A DNA stretch of 64,000 nt from Phallus indusiatus (lineage: Eukaryota; Basidiomycota; Agaricomycetes; Phallales; Phallaceae). The position numbers and the translations under genes were made by a program. This document shows, piece by piece, positions 1 to 9,450 of the stretch (within the stretch, counting starts at the first letter, position 1; the number at the start of each line of letters is the position of its first letter). The stretch is from contig JAQFWX010000047.1 in assembly GCA_027605045.1 (NCBI GenBank), positions 124,001 to 188,000 of the forward strand, written 5' to 3'. A model generated the notes under the pieces. The model was not told the DNA's origin and ran no database searches. It saw only the letters and a program-made list of their open reading frames with translations.

Positions 1-359
1 CTTTCTAAGTAATTCCTTATCTTTTAATTACTAATATTTTGCTTTATTTGTAGCAGCCCCAAAGTGTATAAATAGGGGCTGATTTCTCTTGTAAATAGGA
101 ATCTGCCTTATCATCTATACTAGTGCACCATAGTGCTTACCAATTAAATTGGTCTTTCTCTTTTCTATTTCTTTCTCTTTTCTATCTCTACCTCAAGACT
201 ATCAGTAGCAGCCAGCTCAAGTCTTACAACAGCAGCAGCAAGCTCTGTCTCACCCTCAATAACAAGACCTTTGTTGCTAGACTAGGTTCCCCCTAAACAG
301 CTCTCTTATTTGCAACAGTACAAGGTGCCTATACCTTGAACCAGAGCAAATACATTACA
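1..359 (+). mobile_element. Partial LTR, cut by the window edge
   Basis: By eye this matches positions 34972-35330, the last 359 bp of the complete solo LTR described there, without a mismatch or indel. A TATA box (TATAAATA) lies at about 67-74 and the copy ends in ATTACA at 359, the same 3' end as the complete copy. The 5' part lies outside the window, so it could be a solo LTR or the 3' LTR of an element extending to the left. The base after the end begins GTGAG, which would be the TSD if a matching pentamer precedes the LTR. Near-identity of the two copies implies recent activity of this family. Confidence 0.85.
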
Positions 360-976
360 GTGAGAGTGGTTATGGTTTTATTTTAGTCTTGAGAGAAGAC
401 CTTGAATACAAAACCTGTTAGTCGTGCTGACATAGTGCCAAGAGGGTTAATCACGGACATGGAGTACAGACTTCTTCGTTATTGTATACAATTTGGTAGA
501 GAAACGAAAAACGAAATCTATGTTCTGGAAGCTCATACATTGGTATTATATTACATAAGTTTAAAATAAGAAGCCAGCGATGCTAGAAGTTCCCGAGTCT
601 GATCAAGAAAAAAGGCAATGTATTGTTCAAAACAATCGTCGCATGTATTGTTGTTGACATTACGAGTCGCCTCCGAAAGTTGTTCCAAAGGATCGAAACG
701 CTCAGGTACCGGTAATACTTTTGAGTTCTCAGCGATTTTCAAAGACGTCAGGAGTTTGTCGATCTGCTCCTCAGCTTCGCGCATACAAGGGTTTGCCACG
801 TTTGACAGTAAAAGACGTCTGCTACGCCTTGTAACCTTGTCATGGGGAATGCATTCCGGCACGGGTACGGTGTGTAGGCAAAATTGTGAAAGAGTTTGAA
901 TGATCTTTCGACTGTTAGGGCTACTCAGCTCACACTAGAGGGAGGGGATCCTAAGATAATATATTGGGAGGGAAAC

Positions 977-1344
977 TGTCAGGGTACGCTAGCTTCATGT
1001 CTTCCGTGTCGTTATTTCTTCATTTCCTTGTGTTCCGATGTTCCTTTCTCCCTCCTGATTCCTTTCCGAGACTTCGAGTTTGGGTTCCGAGAACTCGAAC
1101 TATAGTTCTGTCATCTCTCGTTCTCTATTATCTATTCCTTTCGATCTCTTCGAATTCGAACTCCGATCGAATTCTCCGAACCTCTTCGAACTCCCTTTTA
1201 TCGCCTCGGATCCCGCGGCGATACTCATCTATTGTCCCCGAGCGCTTCCACGTAGTATATGTAGCGTAGCCCTAGAGGGGGATCCCTAAGCTTGTTCTCT
1301 TAGGTTTCCTGCCCTCTAGGTGTGTGCCCTGAGTCGCCCTAACA
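977..1344 (+). repeat. 5' LTR of the chromovirus (short form)
   Basis: 368 bp, TGTCAGGG...CCCTAACA. U3 is rich in TTCGAACT-like words. A TATA-like box (TAGTATAT, 1253-1260) lies about 31 nt before position 1288, the start of the 11-nt segment matching the primer-binding site; by analogy with Tf1 this predicts that transcription, and so R, starts at 1288. Nested inverted repeats surround this point: CCTAGAGGG (1271-1279) with CCCTCTAGG (1312-1320), and CCTAAG (1285-1290) with CTTAGG (1299-1304). It lacks 52 bp present in the 3' LTR. Confidence 0.93.
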
Positions 1345-1357
1345 GCAGAACAAGCTT
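1271..1357 (+). promoter_or_regulatory. Putative self-priming signal and primer-binding site
   Basis: AGAACAAGCTT at 1347-1357, three bases inside the 5' LTR end, is the exact reverse complement of AAGCTTGTTCT at 1288-1298 inside the LTR. The match is exactly 11 nt and fails on both sides. No tRNA-like primer-binding site was recognised. In Tf1 of fission yeast the first 11 nt of the mRNA anneal to the primer-binding site just after the LTR and prime reverse transcription; the geometry here is the same. The complementarity and hairpins are seen directly, the mechanism is inferred. Confidence 0.7.
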
Positions 1358-1494
1358 CCATCTCGGACCAGTCGTTTTGTATTGACGGCTACATTCGGAA
1401 AACACCTCCGGTCATCGTCCAACGTGTTCCGGCACTTCCTTGTCCCCGTCCATAACTCGACTCCTCCTTCCCCTGCCTGTCGACAACTTTGCTC

Positions 1495-2763
1495 ATGGAG
1501 TCCGAACAGACCTCTGAACTTCGCCTGCTCACCCTTGAGCAAAATATCGCCTTGCAGACCGATAAGCTTGACCAGCTGATCGAACACATCAATAACCGCT
1601 TTGCGTCTCTGGCTCCCGCTGCCAATCCTTCTGACCCGCCTCCCACTGGTCCTCCTAACCCCGAAGCTCCCGCTTCGAACTCTACGGGTGATTCCAAATC
1701 CTCTCGGAACACTCGTCCCGCCGTTCCAACTGCGTTTGACGGCGATCGCAAAAATGGCCGATCCTTCTGGAACTCGGTCGCTCTGTACATGAACATCTGT
1801 GGTTCGGATTTCGCCTCCCTCGATGCCAAGATTCAATGGGTGTTGTCCTATATGAACAGTGGACGCGCGGGGGTCTTCGCCGAAACCCAGCTTGCCATGT
1901 ACCAGTCGGGGACCCGCCCCTACACCACCTGGAACGAGTTCAAGATCAAGTTCGAGTCTGAATTCTTCCCACTCACCGAACAAGAGGACGCTCTCAACCT
2001 CTTGCTTTCTCGACGTTTCGCACAAGGAGGTCGGAACGTTGACGATTATATCGACTCCTTCCGGATCATCATAAACAAGGCTGGATTCACCGACCGAGAT
2101 GGCCTAGCCATCACCTCCTATTTCCGACAGGGTCTCGATCAAGAAGTTCAGGACAAGGTCGCAACGATGCAGGATCATCCAGCTATGAATGACCATGAAG
2201 GCTGGATTAAAGCTGCACGACTCTTCGATCAAGCTCGACGCAATAATGATGCCTTCAACGCCATTCGACGTCGTGTCCTTCCAACTCCAAATGCTTCTGC
2301 CCCCTTGACCACAGTTCCGATGCCTCGAACGCGTCCTAGTCCATTCCCTGTCTATCAGAGGGCCTCTAACCCTCCAGTGTACGCACCACCTCCGTTCGCT
2401 CCCCCCAGACCTGCATTTCCAGCAGCAGCTCCAGTTCCGAGTAGGCCCATTCCCCCTTCACCTCTTGCTCCTGCTGCACAACCTCGGAACGATGCTATGG
2501 ATGTTGACGCGGCTCGTAGACGTGTCCAAACGGAGACTGCACGTTGCTACCGATGCGGACAGGTTGGCCACATGGTTCGCGACTGCCCCCGTGCCTACGA
2601 CGTTCGTTTTATACAATCGGACGAGATCGATAGTCTTGTGCAACAGCTCCTTGCCCGGAAGGATGTTGAAGAGGCTCACACACGTTCCGATGCCCCTACA
2701 GTCATTGAGGAGCCCTCGCTGGAGATCCCTACCTCGGAGGATTTTCCCGAAGGCAGCGAATGA
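1495..2763 (+). CDS. gag: Retrotransposon Gag with zinc knuckle
   Basis: 422 aa from the ATG at 1495 (MESEQTSEL). The first in-frame ATG after the primer-binding region was chosen, leaving a leader of about 150 nt. Gag forms the virus-like particle and packages element RNA. Around residues 95-210 there is a typical retrotransposon gag domain (YTTWNEFKIKFESEFFP ... DDYIDSFR ... YFRQGLDQEVQDKV). A long Pro/Ala-rich linker follows, then a CCHC zinc knuckle at residues 351-364 (nucleotides 2545-2586). The reading frame is open throughout. The stop TGA (2761-2763) overlaps the pol ATG (2760-2762) as ATGA, so pol may be made by termination-reinitiation rather than frameshifting. Confidence 0.93.
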   Translation: MESEQTSELRLLTLEQNIALQTDKLDQLIEHINNRFASLAPAANPSDPPPTGPPNPEAPASNSTGDSKSSRNTRPAVPTAFDGDRKNGRSFWNSVALYMNICGSDFASLDAKIQWVLSYMNSGRAGVFAETQLAMYQSGTRPYTTWNEFKIKFESEFFPLTEQEDALNLLLSRRFAQGGRNVDDYIDSFRIIINKAGFTDRDGLAITSYFRQGLDQEVQDKVATMQDHPAMNDHEGWIKAARLFDQARRNNDAFNAIRRRVLPTPNASAPLTTVPMPRTRPSPFPVYQRASNPPVYAPPPFAPPRPAFPAAAPVPSRPIPPSPLAPAAQPRNDAMDVDAARRRVQTETARCYRCGQVGHMVRDCPRAYDVRFIQSDEIDSLVQQLLARKDVEEAHTRSDAPTVIEEPSLEIPTSEDFPEGSE

Positions 2764-5700
2764 AGGATGCACCTTCGCTGCCAGTATCCAATAGATTCGA
2801 AAAATTGTACATAGACACCGAGTGCAATGAAAATTCTGATTCGACTTCTATTGATTCTGATGCATCTCCCGAACCTCCCTCTGCTCCTTCTATCCCCCAT
2901 CGACTTCCTCTAAAGCTTCGGAGTCGTCTTCCACATGAGTTCCGGTTAGCAGCGACTGCTGGTACGCAGAGGCTCGAGATCTCTGTTGAACTTCAGAGTG
3001 CTGACACTGGGGACATCACCTCCACGAAGGCCATGCTCGATACTGGTGCGAGTGGTATGTTCCTTGACCGTGATTTTGTTAAGAAGCATCGATTCCCCAC
3101 CATTCGACTTCCGAGACCGATCCCTGTCTTCAACGTTGACGGAACCGCGAATCAAGCAGGCCACATCACCCATGTTGTAGACATTGTCATGCGATACCGA
3201 ACACATTCGGAACGAGTTCTGTTTGCTGTCACTGCGCTGGGCAAGTATCCCGTTCTTCTCGGGTTACCTTGGTTCAAGGCTCATAACCCTGTCATCGATT
3301 ACACCACGGGAGAGGTCGAGCTAACCCGCTGCAGTCCACAATGTCGATCTTGTGCTCCTCCAGAACCCCTCGGAAGAGGTTCTAGGCGTTTTCTACGCCG
3401 TGTCCGAGCTTCTCAAGCAGTCCAATTGGACGACACTGAATCTACAGATCCTGATATGCCAGATCTCGTGGACATCGAGACAGAATTCAAACCCGAGGAA
3501 GGCGATCGTCTGTTCGCCATTTCCTTAGCCTCGGATGAACCCTCTGGTCACTCCATAGGAGCCACCGAAACTATATCTCAACGTCTTGCGCAGGCCTACG
3601 CCAACAACGCTGATGCTCCAGTCAAGAAGGGCTTCCGAGAAATCGTTCCAGAACACTTCCATGACTTTGAAGATGTTTTTGCTAAGGAATCCTTCGATTC
3701 CCTTCCTGATCCGAAGAAGTGGGATCACCCCATAGAACTTCTAGCAGGATCTGAACCAAAGTTCTGTAAGATCTACCCACTATCTCCTAATGAGCAGAAG
3801 GAATTAGACGTGTTCCTGGAAGAGAACCTTCGATCGGGTCGGATACGTCCTTCAAAGTCTCCGATGGCCTCCCCCGTGTTTTTTATCAAGAAGAAGGACG
3901 GTTCGCTTCGGCTCATTCAGGACTATCGTGCTTTAAATGCCATGACGATCAAAAATCGCTACCCGCTCCCCCTGATCTCGGAACTTGTCAATAAATTACA
4001 AGGCGCGAAGTATTTCACTAAACTCGATGTGCGATGGGGTTACAACAATGTTCGGATTAAGGAGGGGGACGAGTGGAAGGCCGCTTTCCGAACGAATCGA
4101 GGACTTTTCGAACCTCTAGTGATGTTTTTCGGTCTTACTAACAGTCCAGCAACGTTCCAGACGATGATGAACGAAATCTTCGAGGATCTGATCTCGGAAG
4201 GCGCAGTGGCTGTGTACATCGACGATATTCTCATTTACACGAAAACTCGGGAGGAACATGATCTGATCACTCGTCGTGTCCTAGAACGACTACGCGAACA
4301 CAAGTTGTATCTCAAGGCAGAGAAGTGCGAGTTCTGTCAGACCAGGATCGAGTACCTAGGAATGGTCATTTCGGAGAATACTGTTGAGATGGATCCAGCG
4401 AAGGTTTCCGGAGTTCGTGAATGGCCTGTCCCGAAGAACGTAACTGAAGTTCAGTCCTTCCTTGGTTTCGCTAACTTCTATCGTCGCTTCATTAAGGATT
4501 TCGCCCGGATCGCTCATCCCATGTTCGGTCTGACGAAGAAAGATGTTCCGTTTGTCTGGACAGACATCTGCCAGGATGCATTTGATTCCCTTAAGCTCGC
4601 TATGACATCTGCACCAGTTCTGCTAATTCCCGATCCTTCCAGACCTTATCGCATCGAAGCTGACAGTTCTGATTTCGCTACAGGTGCTGTGCTTTCTCAG
4701 CTATCTTCGGAGGACAACAAGTGGCATCCAGTTGCCTTTTCTCAAAGTCGCTTAGTCCCGTCGAACGAAATTACGAGATCCACGACAAGGAAATGTTGGC
4801 GATCATCCGCTCTTTAGAAGAATGGCGACATTTCCTCGAAGGTTCGAGTCATCCGATTGATATTCGAACAGATCACAAGAACCTCGAATACTTCATGACA
4901 GCTCGGAATCTTAACCGAAGACAGGCTCGGTGGTCGGTTTATCTCTCCAGATTCGATTTTATGCTTCGACACGTCCCGGGAAGATCTATGGGCAAACCCG
5001 ACAGCCTTTCTAGACGTGCAGATCATGGGTCTGGTAAGCAGGACAACCAAGGCATCACCTTAATTCGCCCCGAAATGTTCGCAATCAATGCTTTGCAAAC
5101 ATTCCAGCTTAAAGGGGAGGAGGAAGGTTTCCTGCGTCAAATCCGAAAGGCAAATCGTGAAGGAAAGCATGAAGATGGTGTTTCGAAGGCATTAGAATCT
5201 CTTAGAACTCTTGGTGGCCGCTCTGCACATACTAGTGAGTGGTCCGAACATCAGGATGTCATTTATTACCGTGGAAAGGTGTATGTTCCGAGCGACGAGG
5301 AACTGCGTCGTAAGATCACTCAGTGCCATCATGATTCGAAGATCGGTGGACACCCTGGACGTTTCAAGACCCTCGAACTGATCTCCCGAACATTCTGGTG
5401 GCCCGGTATCTCCAGATACGTTCAACGATATGTCGAGGCCTGTGATCCCTGTCAACGCACGAAACTCGCGCGACGAGCTCCATTCGGCGAGTTAGAACCC
5501 ACAGAAACGCCTTACCGACCTTGGGAATTCATCTCGGTCGACTTCATCGTGGAACTTCCCGAATCGAACGGTTACGATGCCATTCTAGCGGTGGTAGACT
5601 CTCTCACCAAGCGCGCACACTTTATTCCGACCTTCACAACTCTGGACGCTTCCGGGCTGGCTTCACTCTATCTCCAACACGTCTGGAAACTTCACGGCCT

Positions 5701-6694
5701 ACCCGAGAAGATCATTTCGGATCGAGGACCTCAGTTCGCAGCTCGATTCACTAAGGAACTCTCCAGAACCCTCGGAATACGCTTAGCAATGTCTACTGCC
5801 TACCATCCACAAACCGATGGCCAGACCGAGCGTGTTAATGCCGAAATCGAACAGTACCTTCGTGTTTTCACTTCGGAAAGACAGGACAACTGGGACCGCC
5901 TCCTTCCTATGGCCGAGTTCGCTTACAACAACCACATACATTCCGCGACGCAATCCACACCCTTCGAACTCGACACAGGGCGACAACCACGCATGGGATT
6001 CGAGCCCCGACTTCCAGGATCGAAGATCGAAGCAGTTAACGAGTTCAAGGATCGAATGGCTGCAGCTCTCGAAGAGGCCAGATCTGCGATTGTGAAGGCA
6101 AAGGACGACATGGCGAAATATTATAATCGGAAACACGTCCCAGCTCCAGAGTACAAAACAGGTGACAAGGTCTTCTTAGATGCTAGTGATATCCGAACAA
6201 CTCGACCTTCAGCTAAATTGGCGCACCACTTCCTGGGTCCTTATCCGATTGCAGCAAAGGTCAGTTCCCGAGCATATCGATTGGTTCTTCCGAAGTCGAT
6301 GTCTCGACTGCACCCTGTTTTCCATGTTTCCAAACTCCGTCCTGCAGCTACTGATACGATTCCGGGTCGTCGTGCGAAACCTCCCCCACCTCCAGAACTT
6401 CGAGACGATGGTGAACATTATGTGGTGGAAGAGGTTTTAGACAGTCGAATTGTTCGGAATCGATTAGAGTTCAAGGTTCGCTGGGAGGGGTACGGCCCGG
6501 AGCATGATCAGTGGATTCCAGAAAAAGATCTTGCTGCTCCGAACCTTCTGCGCGACTTCTATCGAGACCACCCACATGCACCGCGTTCAATTAACGGTTT
6601 GTTGTTCTGGCCCAGACCAATGGGTGAATGGGACGATCTGCAGGCGTCGGGTCGACGCCTTGTTGAAGGGGGGGGTGGTGTCAGGGTACGCTAG
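2760..6694 (+). CDS. pol: Pol polyprotein: PR-RT-RNaseH-IN-chromodomain, one frameshift
   Basis: The first frame (2760-4817) carries an aspartic protease (LDTGASGM near residue 92) and reverse transcriptase with the YIDD catalytic box at 4215-4226. RNase H begins in this frame and continues in another one, reaching 6694. The switch is explained by a single missing T in the run at 4737-4740, where homology continues directly in the other frame. Downstream are the rest of RNase H, the integrase HHCC zinc-binding region (about 5329-5457), the integrase triad at 5540 (Asp), 5720 (Asp) and 5828 (Glu), which gives the expected DD35E spacing, and a chromodomain (about 6415-6534; VRWEGYGPEHDQWIP). 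The stop lies 16 nt inside the 3' LTR, so the polypurine tract is coding. A homopolymer assembly error is as likely as a real mutation. Confidence 0.92.
6665..6678 (+). promoter_or_regulatory. Polypurine tract
   Basis: A purine-rich run with eight consecutive G (6668-6675) abuts TGTCAGGG of the 3' LTR at 6679. It is the plus-strand primer site expected just upstream of a 3' LTR, and it also encodes the Gly-rich C terminus of Pol. Confidence 0.8.
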
Positions 6695-7098
6695 CTTCAT
6701 GTCTTCCGTGTCGTTATTTCTTCATTTCCTTGTGTTCCGATGTTCCTTTCTCCCTCCTGATTCCTTTCCGAGACTTCGAGTTTGGGTTCCGAGAACTCGA
6801 ACTATAGTTCTGTCATCTCTCGTTCTCTATTATCTATTCCTTTCGATCTCTTCGAATTCGAACTCCGATCGAATTCTCCGAACCTCTTCGAACTCCCTTT
6901 TATCGCCTCGGATCCCGCGGCGATACTCATCTATTGTCCCCGAGCGCTTCCACGTAGTATATGTAGCGTAGCCCTAGAGGGGGATCCCTAAGCTTGTTCT
7001 CTTAGGTTTCCTGCCCTCTAGGTGAGTAGTTAGTCGTCGTTCATCAATAGATCTTAGGTTTCCTGCCCTCTAGGTGTGTGCCCTGAGTCGCCCTAACA
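6679..7098 (+). repeat. 3' LTR of the chromovirus (long form)
   Basis: 420 bp. It matches the 5' LTR except for 52 extra bases in the R/U5 part. The extra segment lies between two direct repeats starting CTTAGGTTTCC at 7001 and 7053, so the short form can arise by one recombination or slippage between them. Solo LTRs of family B have a similar internal duplication, so the long form is probably ancestral. The self-primer 11-mer is at 6990-7000. Confidence 0.93.
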
Positions 7099-8061
7099 GA
7101 AACTAACTACTCACCTAGAGGGAGGGGATCCTAAGAGAACAAGCTTAGGGACCCTCACTCTAGGTACAGCTACTATATACATAAAACGACGACGCGGCGT
7201 GCGGCCCTGACACAGCTAAGTGCCAGGCGCCCAAACCGAACCTAAGCGACGTGATGTCACGGGCATCACGCCGGGTACGAGCGCGCAACGCGCGCGAGTA
7301 GAGAAGGTGAAATAGAGACAGAACAAGGAAACGGAGAGTGAAAGTAAAATATGGAAATGATAAATAAAATAGAAAGGAAGTGATGCCGATGATAATAAAT
7401 AAGAAAATGAGAGACGGCGGTAGCGTACCCTGACATCGACGACCATAACTAACAGCACGGCTTTCAGAAGCATTGAGCTCATCCTTCAGCTCAACGCTAC
7501 GAAAAGCTATGTTGAAATAACATGCTGCGGTTAGGTCTCTATAACCGGTTCTCTGAGAAAACCGAAGGAGAGCTAATATGTCACCCGAAGGGGCGACCTC
7601 CCTCAGACCGCGAATAAGCTCCCCTAAAGAAAAGATATTGCGTCTAATATCTTGATGGATAAGGGCGAACAACGTAGCGCCACCATATTTGAACGCCATC
7701 CGAACTACAGGGCAATAATCACTGATTGTTGCCGTAGCGTGTGGTGCGGTTGGAGTAACGCTGTGAAACATTGAGAGGTCGGGATAGGCGAAACATGAAG
7801 GTTCAACATACAATCCATTATAGATTAATTTAAGACCTGCGAGGAGTATATTAAGATCTTCGCGGGAATCTCATAAGAGACATTCGTCGGGGTTCCCGTT
7901 CCCAAAGTAAAGTTGTAAATGGGAGTCAAATACGTTTGTACGAGAGTCGTACGCAAACGAAACACAGACGATCCACATATAAGCTGGAAGGTTCCATTGG
8001 TATGAAAGGAAATAGGATGATTTGTCAAGTTGAAAGTTTGGATCGTTGAATTATGAGCCAT

Positions 8062-9159
8062 GGACAAAAAATTAGAAGAGCGTGGTACGAGTCTACTTGG
8101 ACTTGGTACTTACAGACCGTTAACGTTGAGCTAGGTTTTATACTGCAAATATATACCTGCCCCACGAGGTAATCGAGATAAAGGTAGAGCAAGGAAAGGG
8201 AATATCCATGAGCCACGACAAAGATTCTTTGTGTATTCTTTGTGCGTGAACAAGTCTGCAGCGGGAAAGCACGGCCGGAAGCCCAGGGCCCATTTCAATT
8301 AAGGATATTCAACCGAGCTCAGCCATTATATTGCCGAACTTTAATAATGCGTCGGCACAGGCGCTATTATAACAGGGTCTGCCGAGATTCCGTATATGTA
8401 TGTGTTCCTACGCATGCTATCTCTACAATGTCGTCTCGAGAGGGACGGTTGCTAGAAAGCTGAGACGAGCACGATAAAGATTGAGATGAGCTATATAATT
8501 CTTCCTAATGCGAATGTGTCGTCTCTTCCTTTGTCTCAAGTTCACCACCAATTATAGACAGCGTTAGATAGAGGACCCTGATGCCCGGACTTGACAAAAA
8601 TAGTAATGAGGTAGGCGAGGGCCGACTTTGCGGCAGGGACCAAAGCTTTTGACGGAATGGTATTAATTTCAAACTCCTATAATACAACCACGAAAATTCC
8701 TGCATCATAACTGACAATCGTCCTGATATAATTATAATTTTTAGAACTTAGTGTGCACAACTTACGAAATATCCTATCCAAACTCGAATCGTTAGAAGAT
8801 AGTACTGTTAGGGAAGTGGTGTCGGTTTCGGAAAAGTATATCTCTTTCTCAAACTTTGGAACATACGGTCGCGTTTTTCGACATTAGCAGTCTGAGGCTC
8901 TGTGTTGAAAAAAAAAAACTTTGCCACTGACACCGATTTTGCAGGATTTTTGGTATATGTCTTGACGGAATCTGTTCATTTAAAATGAGAGAATGGCAGT
9001 CACCGTCGACCGACATATCTTTTACCGGAATGTATTTATGGATAAATAAGATCCGGGCTTAAACTCGCGAGAAAAGCGAACCCACAATTCTTCTACTTCT
9101 CCAAAGCATTTATACCTCCATCTATTTTTGCCTTTATCTTCTGCAGCTTCTACGGACAC
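8062..9159. other. No gene recognised
   Basis: AT-rich sequence upstream of the split BTB-like gene. It has only short open frames without family resemblance. The first ~150 bp may hold the promoter of that gene. Confidence 0.5.
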
Positions 9160-9450
9160 TTGTTTGCAGCAATGTTCTTATCACATACCCTATACATCAC
9201 CACACCAGTCGTCTCCATCATCTTTACTGTCTCTTGCCTTTCACCCTTGGCTGACGTGCCCGGAGTGACTATTGCAAAATATCTAAGCTCTGGAGCTTGT
9301 ATATCGCTTGCACAATCCAGTTATATTCAGGTACTGCACGCTCAATACAGTCCGAACCATCTTCACATTGTCGATGCCTCGGCTGTGTCTACAGTCCTCG
9401 GAGCAAAATACTTCGAAAAAGCAAAACATAATACATATTCTTTCAACTAA
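9160..9450 (+). pseudogene. Possible cytochrome P450 N-terminal fragment
   Basis: The short frame begins with a hydrophobic stretch, followed by SPLADVPGVTIAKYLSSGA, LHAQYSPNHLHIV and DASAVSTVLGA. These match in order the start of microsomal P450s: membrane anchor, PLADVPGP-like hinge, LH-x-YGP and PNHLHIxD. The segment between YGP and PNHLHI is missing, and nothing of the heme-binding end was found downstream. It therefore looks like a truncated, deleted relic. The assignment rests on pattern memory and could be wrong. Confidence 0.4.

Larger units (their letters stand above)
977..7098 (+). mobile_element. Ty3/gypsy chromovirus, nearly intact
   Basis: The element has a 5' LTR (977-1344), gag, pol with protease, reverse transcriptase, RNase H, integrase and chromodomain, a G-rich polypurine tract and a 3' LTR (6679-7098). 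The 5-bp TSD GAAAC is present at 972-976 and 7099-7103. The LTRs look identical apart from one 52-bp length difference, so the insertion is recent. The terminal chromodomain places it among the chromoviruses, and the self-priming signal after the 5' LTR suggests the Tf1/sushi group. One base appears to be missing in a T run at 4737-4740, so this copy could not make a full polyprotein without frameshifting. Confidence 0.95.
913..7435 (-). mobile_element. Solo LTR (family B), interrupted by the chromovirus
   Basis: The LTR reads on the minus strand from TGTCAGGG at 7435 to CCCTAACA at 913. It consists of 913-976 plus 7104-7435, about 396 bp once the nested element and its TSD are removed. It is flanked by TCGAC at 908-912 and again at 7436-7440, a perfect 5-bp TSD, so it is a solo LTR produced by recombination after an insertion into the BTB-like gene. 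The solo LTR at 36462-36860 is a homologue in the other orientation. It shares the R/U5 core (CCTAAG...CTTAGG hairpin containing AAGCTTGTTCT) with the chromovirus nested in it, but the U3 sequence is different. Confidence 0.88.
551..8061 (-). pseudogene. BTB/POZ-like gene split by nested LTR retrotransposons
   Basis: The coding parts are 8061-7436 and 912-551 on the minus strand, with two transposable elements between them. The start is the ATG at 8061-8059. An intron at 7761-7811 (GTATGT...CACAG) falls where the copy at 32220 also has one. Removing the inserted DNA and one TSD joins the frame cleanly between SYGRR and KIIQTLSQF. The middle (SDYCPVVRMAFKYGG, then DILALLRFSQRTGYRDLT) and the C-terminal Cys-x2-Cys helix ending in SYFKL resemble the BTB/POZ-like proteins common in Agaricomycetes. 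That family assignment is from memory of the pattern. A one-base deletion near 7860-7866, before the intron, also breaks the frame, so the gene was probably dead or dying apart from the insertion. BTB proteins often act as cullin-3 adaptors; nothing here shows that role directly. Confidence 0.65.

Noticed and set aside
1339..2025. Long minus-strand frames opposite gag
   Set aside because: Shadow frames of the gag coding strand; no family resemblance, and gag and its zinc knuckle are unmistakable.
4721..4740. ATG at 4721 as the start of a separate RNase H-integrase protein
   Set aside because: The ATG lies in the wrong frame before the frame break; homology shows one Pol with a lost base, not two proteins.
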